Origin: Salvia splendens
Taxonomy: Eukaryota > Streptophyta > Magnoliopsida > Lamiales > Lamiaceae
NCBI RefSeq assembly: GCF_004379255.2
Contig: NC_056049.1
Span: 2,666,001-2,730,000 of the forward strand
Direction: 5' to 3'
Length of the DNA: 64,000 nt
Shown: one piece after another, positions 61,150 to 64,000 of the stretch
Layout: each line of letters starts with the position of its first letter
How positions within the stretch are numbered: the first letter of the stretch is position 1
Made by a program: the position numbers and the translations under genes
The notes under the pieces: model-generated
The model's database searches: none
What the model was told of the DNA's origin: nothing
Seen by the model: the letters and a program-made list of their open reading frames with translations, nothing else

Positions 61150-61468
61150 TTTTCTTACTTTTTGAAGGTGAAGAAAGTCTGAAGAAGCTCTTGAAAGCGG
61201 AAGGAAATTTCTCGAGAAAGAGAGAGTATAGAAGACGCAACAGCAAAAGTGTTCAAATGAGGAAGAAAGAGCATATTTATCAGATTCGGGAAAGATTTCG
61301 AAATCGTTGCGCCGTTTCGAATCCCACCTTTTCAGGATTCAACGGCCGGATTTTACTGTCGCATTTAATGCAGGCACGCGCAAGGCACGTCCCCTGACGT
61401 CAGCCTCCCCCTTACCGTTATCCAGAATGCCGAAGTGACTCACCTCGCCGAAGTGATTCACTTCGCTT

Positions 61469-61482
61469 TTCGGGGGGGGTAG
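61469..61482 (+). other. polypurine tract
   Basis: The G run CGGGGGGGGTAG ends directly before the 3' LTR. It is where plus-strand DNA synthesis of the element would start. Confidence 0.65.
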
Positions 61483-62079
61483 TGATGGGGTACGAACTAA
61501 ACCCTAATGGCAAGCCCAATAACAGTGACGGCCCATCAGCCCAGAGCCCAAGAAAGAGTATCTGTTCGGCACCCAAGAGTTCGGCACGACCAAAGAGTTC
61601 GGACTCAGCCTACAGCTCGGTAAAAGCCGACCAGTCAAGCTCTCCTCTCAGATCGGCAAGAGCTGATCGGTAAGGTCCATCAGTTCGGTCTCAGCATTCG
61701 ACCGAACTAGGAGTTAGTGGACTCATGAAAGGCCTCCACGACCTCCACTATACCCACGATCTATTTAGTGGTACGAAGCAGTTATTGAGCAGTTATTGCT
61801 CACCCACGATCTTGTTAGTGGGGCTGCAAACCACGATCCTAGTTCAATGTATAAATAGAACTTAGATCAGATAGAAAAGGGGTTAAGCTCTCTAGAGATA
61901 AAATCATATAGCAAGTCTGTGTTGTAAGCTGTAATCCCAGATCAAGCAATACAATCTTGCCCTCCCTTCTTCCCGTGGACGTAGATTTACTTCAGTAAAT
62001 CGAACCACGTAAATTCTTTGTGTCGTAGTTTTCATTCTCTACCAGCATTTACTCACATCAGAAATTCGCGGATCCATCA
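61483..62079 (+). repeat. 3' LTR
   Basis: 597 bp, same ends and by eye same sequence as the 5' LTR. The sequence between this LTR and the host (AAGCC at 62080-62084) is uninterrupted. Confidence 0.93.
61850..61857 (+). promoter_or_regulatory. 3' LTR TATA box
   Basis: TATAAATA in the same context as the 5' LTR box. It faces away from the element, towards the clathrin light chain remnant and the Stowaway. Confidence 0.6.
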
Positions 62080-62285
62080 AAGCCATTGATCGCAGTCATT
62101 CAAGGGCCCAAACCTGGTAAACCAATTGATCTTTCGAGGATGCGTGGAAGCTCAAGCACAATCCTCTGGCACACATGCTACCGTCCCCGCCCGCTCCTGC
62201 CTCGGACGGGAAGGAAAACAAGGACAAAAATGCTGCTGCTGCTGCTGCTAATTCTGCTCCGGCCATTCATCAGCAGGCTAAATAA

Positions 62286-62449
62286 TTGGGACCAAGTTTT
62301 GATTTTTCAAAAATTCCAATTTTTTCATAAACATTCATTTTTTCTACTCCTTTCTGTGTCTGCCTTTGATGCAGGGATATGGAATCTTACTGTCTGTATA
62401 CAGCATTTCTTGGCCGTGTTAAAAATATATCATGTTTGTTGCTGTAATA
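62286..62449. other. spacer
   Basis: Short AT-rich stretch between the clathrin pseudogene end and the Stowaway MITE. No gene is seen. Confidence 0.4.
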
Positions 62450-62628
62450 CTCCCTCCGTCCCGCACTACTCGCACTTATTTCCTTTTTGGGCGTCCCAAG
62501 TTACTTGCACTCTTTCCATTTTTAGTAAAAAATTTCACCTACCGCCGTCATTTTTGACTTTCCTATAGACTCATTCCTTAATCTCCGAGCCGAAAAGGAA
62601 ATGAGCGAGTAGCCCGGGACGGAGGGAG
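62450..62628. mobile_element. Stowaway MITE (copy 6)
   Basis: CTCCCTCCGTCCCGCACTAC pairs with GAGTAGCCCGGGACGGAGGGAG (one indel in the arm), with TA on both sides. Sixth copy in 64 kb. Confidence 0.85.
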
Positions 62629-63140
62629 TATTTTTTAAAAACAATATCAATAATGATTCTACATTTATCGTTTGCACCCAACATTTCTTTGTTAGGGTTG
62701 AAAGTTCATATTGTTTGTCGTTGTAATCCTCTTTGTCTAAGTATTTCATTGTTTAGTTAAAAATTCATGATATTTGATGTTGTAATTTTTTATTAAAGAA
62801 AATCAATAATGGTTTCACATTGACTGTGGTTGTAACACGACCTATTGGTTGAGGAAGAAACATGATGATTGGATATTTTATTTTTTTAATCGCACCTCTT
62901 TCAAATATATTCTTGTCTCATACATAGGGGAAGAATATGAATTATTAAGAAACTATATGACAGCAGACCGGTTGTACCATGAAACTATGTAATGTAAATA
63001 AATAGCTGAATAGCAATAATATCATTTACGCAGAAGGCTGAGCGAAAGCCAGCACCGGAACTCGAATGCAAACTCAACGACGCTATCGTTCTCGAAATAT
63101 TCATGCAAAATCATCTCACACTGACTTCAGCTATTCAACT
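62629..63140. other. spacer and 3' flank of receptor kinase
   Basis: AT-rich DNA that includes the probable 3' untranslated region of the minus-strand receptor kinase. No other gene is visible. Confidence 0.35.
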
Positions 63141-63949
63141 TCATCTCGGGGCTACCTCAGTAATTGTGATGGGAAAAGAACTCATCTGGCGGCTGGTTGA
63201 GGTGTCACTCGACTTATTTTTCGACGTCTTACCACTCTGTCGGTCTGAATCATCGAAGAAGCTGGGCGGCGTGAGTTGATCTTCATTTAGCTTTACGTTT
63301 CTGGAAAGCATCTCGGTGACCTGGCTCATCAATGGCCTCCTGCTCGCATTCGCTTGAGTGCAGAATAGGGCGACTTTCATGTACCTGGTCACCACATCCT
63401 TTGGGAACTCCTCGAGTTCTGGATCAACAAGATCCAGCAATTTCCCTTGTTCGTAAAGCTCCCAGGCCTAAGAAGCAACGATTACACATCAGCAAAACAA
63501 GGACTAAATTTCACCAACCAAAGCGATAAAACAGATCAAACAAGTAGATATGGATCACATAAATTTTTAAATAACGATATCCCAAAGTTTGAGTCACTGC
63601 CAAAAGCTAAAGCTAATCCAGCAAGCAGCAACATATGGGGGCATGGAGGTGGGGGTAACGGGGATTGATACAGAGTATCATGAAAATATTTTACGATCAT
63701 ATATGGATCATCAAGGATCAGAGGAACCTCTTGCAAATATAGACTCGTACATACGATAATGCCCCATGATATCAAAGTAATGAGAAAATGATACGCACCC
63801 ATTCTATTAGTAATTTCTGGCCACCTCCATAATCACTATTTCCACTGCTTCTTCCGCTTACAATTTCAAGTGTCAAGACTCCAAAGCTGTAAACATCAGC
63901 CTTCAGAGTTAATTGACCACCTAGGACATACTCTGGCGCCAGGTAACCA
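63141..63949 (-). CDS. receptor-like Ser/Thr kinase, C-terminal part
   Basis: Two exons of the kinase C-lobe are visible. Exon 63799-63949 gives [20 protein letters not shown], the activation-segment end and subdomain VIII-IX, and [20 protein letters not shown]. The last exon, 63141-63467, gives [40 protein letters not shown] and a Ser/Thr-rich tail ending [13 protein letters not shown]. The catalytic loop and everything upstream lie beyond 64000, so the subclass is uncertain. [14 protein letters not shown] tails occur in cold-responsive CRPK1-like kinases, and I only suggest that group. Intact as far as seen. Confidence 0.75.
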
Positions 63950-64000
63950 CTGGAAGGATCAAATCCGATACAAATTTAGAAAATATTGCTAAAAATATAG

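Larger units (their letters stand above)
51913..62079 (+). mobile_element. Tat-lineage Ty3/Gypsy retrotransposon, complete ends
   Basis: The 10,167-bp element has two 597-bp LTRs (51913-52509 and 61483-62079) that look identical, flanked by perfect AAGCC (51908-51912 and 62080-62084). A primer-binding-like TGGCGCCGTCTGTGGGAA follows the 5' LTR and a G-rich polypurine tract precedes the 3' LTR. Gag, aspartic protease, part of reverse transcriptase, an archaeal-type RNase H and a DDE integrase occur in Ty3/Gypsy order. The second RNase H is a Tat mark. The reverse transcriptase core is deleted, so this copy cannot copy itself. An antisense multi-exon gene and tandem repeats fill 57135-61482. 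Confidence 0.92.
51658..62285 (+). pseudogene. clathrin light chain pseudogene split by retrotransposon
   Basis: Clathrin light chains bind the heavy-chain hub of coated vesicles. The left part, just before the element, reads MRGQIIEEAEEYKQAFFDKR, NVETNNREREK, then LANQEKF, ADKQYWKAIA and NIKKRRKKDQDKK, in family order but across frameshifts. The right part reads AVIQGPKPGKPIDLSRMR, KLKHN, HML-type proline stretch and ends NSAPAIHQQAK with stop at 62283-62285. The acceptor side of the retained intron lacks an AG, the ELIPR segment is deleted, and RQVLV is deleted after SRMR. The N-terminal half is absent. The Tat element then inserted, with AAGCC duplicated. The remaining breaks predate or are independent of it. 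It is a dead gene fragment. Confidence 0.8.

Overview
This is nuclear DNA from a flowering plant. Genes carry many spliced introns, and the intergenic DNA is AT-rich and full of plant transposons: Stowaway MITEs with the CTCCCTCCGTCC end, PIF/Harbinger, hAT and Mutator-like elements, and a Tat-type Ty3/Gypsy retrotransposon. The proteins (SF3B2, VIP5/RTF1, plant-type DapB, G-type lectin receptor kinase, WAPL, FHIT, CPL1, clathrin light chain) fit a eudicot. An asterid, perhaps Lamiales, is my guess and is not shown by the sequence.

Layout. 1-2462: repeat-rich intergenic DNA with a Mutator-like MITE and a Stowaway. 2463-8136 (-): splicing factor SF3B2, about 18 exons. 9456-11342 (-): intronless VIP5/RTF1. 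12783-15628 (-): chloroplast dihydrodipicolinate reductase. 15768-17723: a PIF/Harbinger-like element and a solo LTR with a perfect target duplication. 18074-21032 (+): G-type lectin S-receptor-like kinase, convergent with WAPL (21658-27482, -). 27755-30242: a deleted hAT transposon. 31901-33382 and 35373-36843 (-): a tandem pair of FHIT-like HIT hydrolase genes, with two SINE-like units between them. 37165-43078: two PIF/Harbinger-like elements carrying Myb/SANT-like ORFs, with a Stowaway, a TAA microsatellite and a Mutator-like MITE between them. 43684-49784 (+): the CTD phosphatase CPL1. 51658-62285: a clathrin light chain pseudogene split by a 10.2-kb Tat retrotransposon (51913-62079). 63141 to the right edge (-): 3' end of a receptor-like kinase.

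The best leads are these. (1) The Tat element has LTRs identical by eye and a perfect target duplication, so it is young, yet its reverse transcriptase core is deleted. (2) Its gag-pro and pol frames are separated by one in-frame UAG followed by CAAUCA, which fits the leaky-stop consensus CARYYA. (3) It carries an antisense four-exon gene whose predicted splices keep an 826-codon frame. (4) Both FHIT genes can only be joined sensibly through a 3-nt microexon followed by a U12-type AT-AC intron. (5) One FHIT copy keeps a full frame but has Cys in place of the catalytic His.

The cellular genes are not an operon or pathway. SF3B2 (splicing), VIP5 (Pol II elongation), CPL1 (Pol II CTD) and WAPL (cohesin release) all act in the nucleus, but nothing here shows that the grouping is more than chance.
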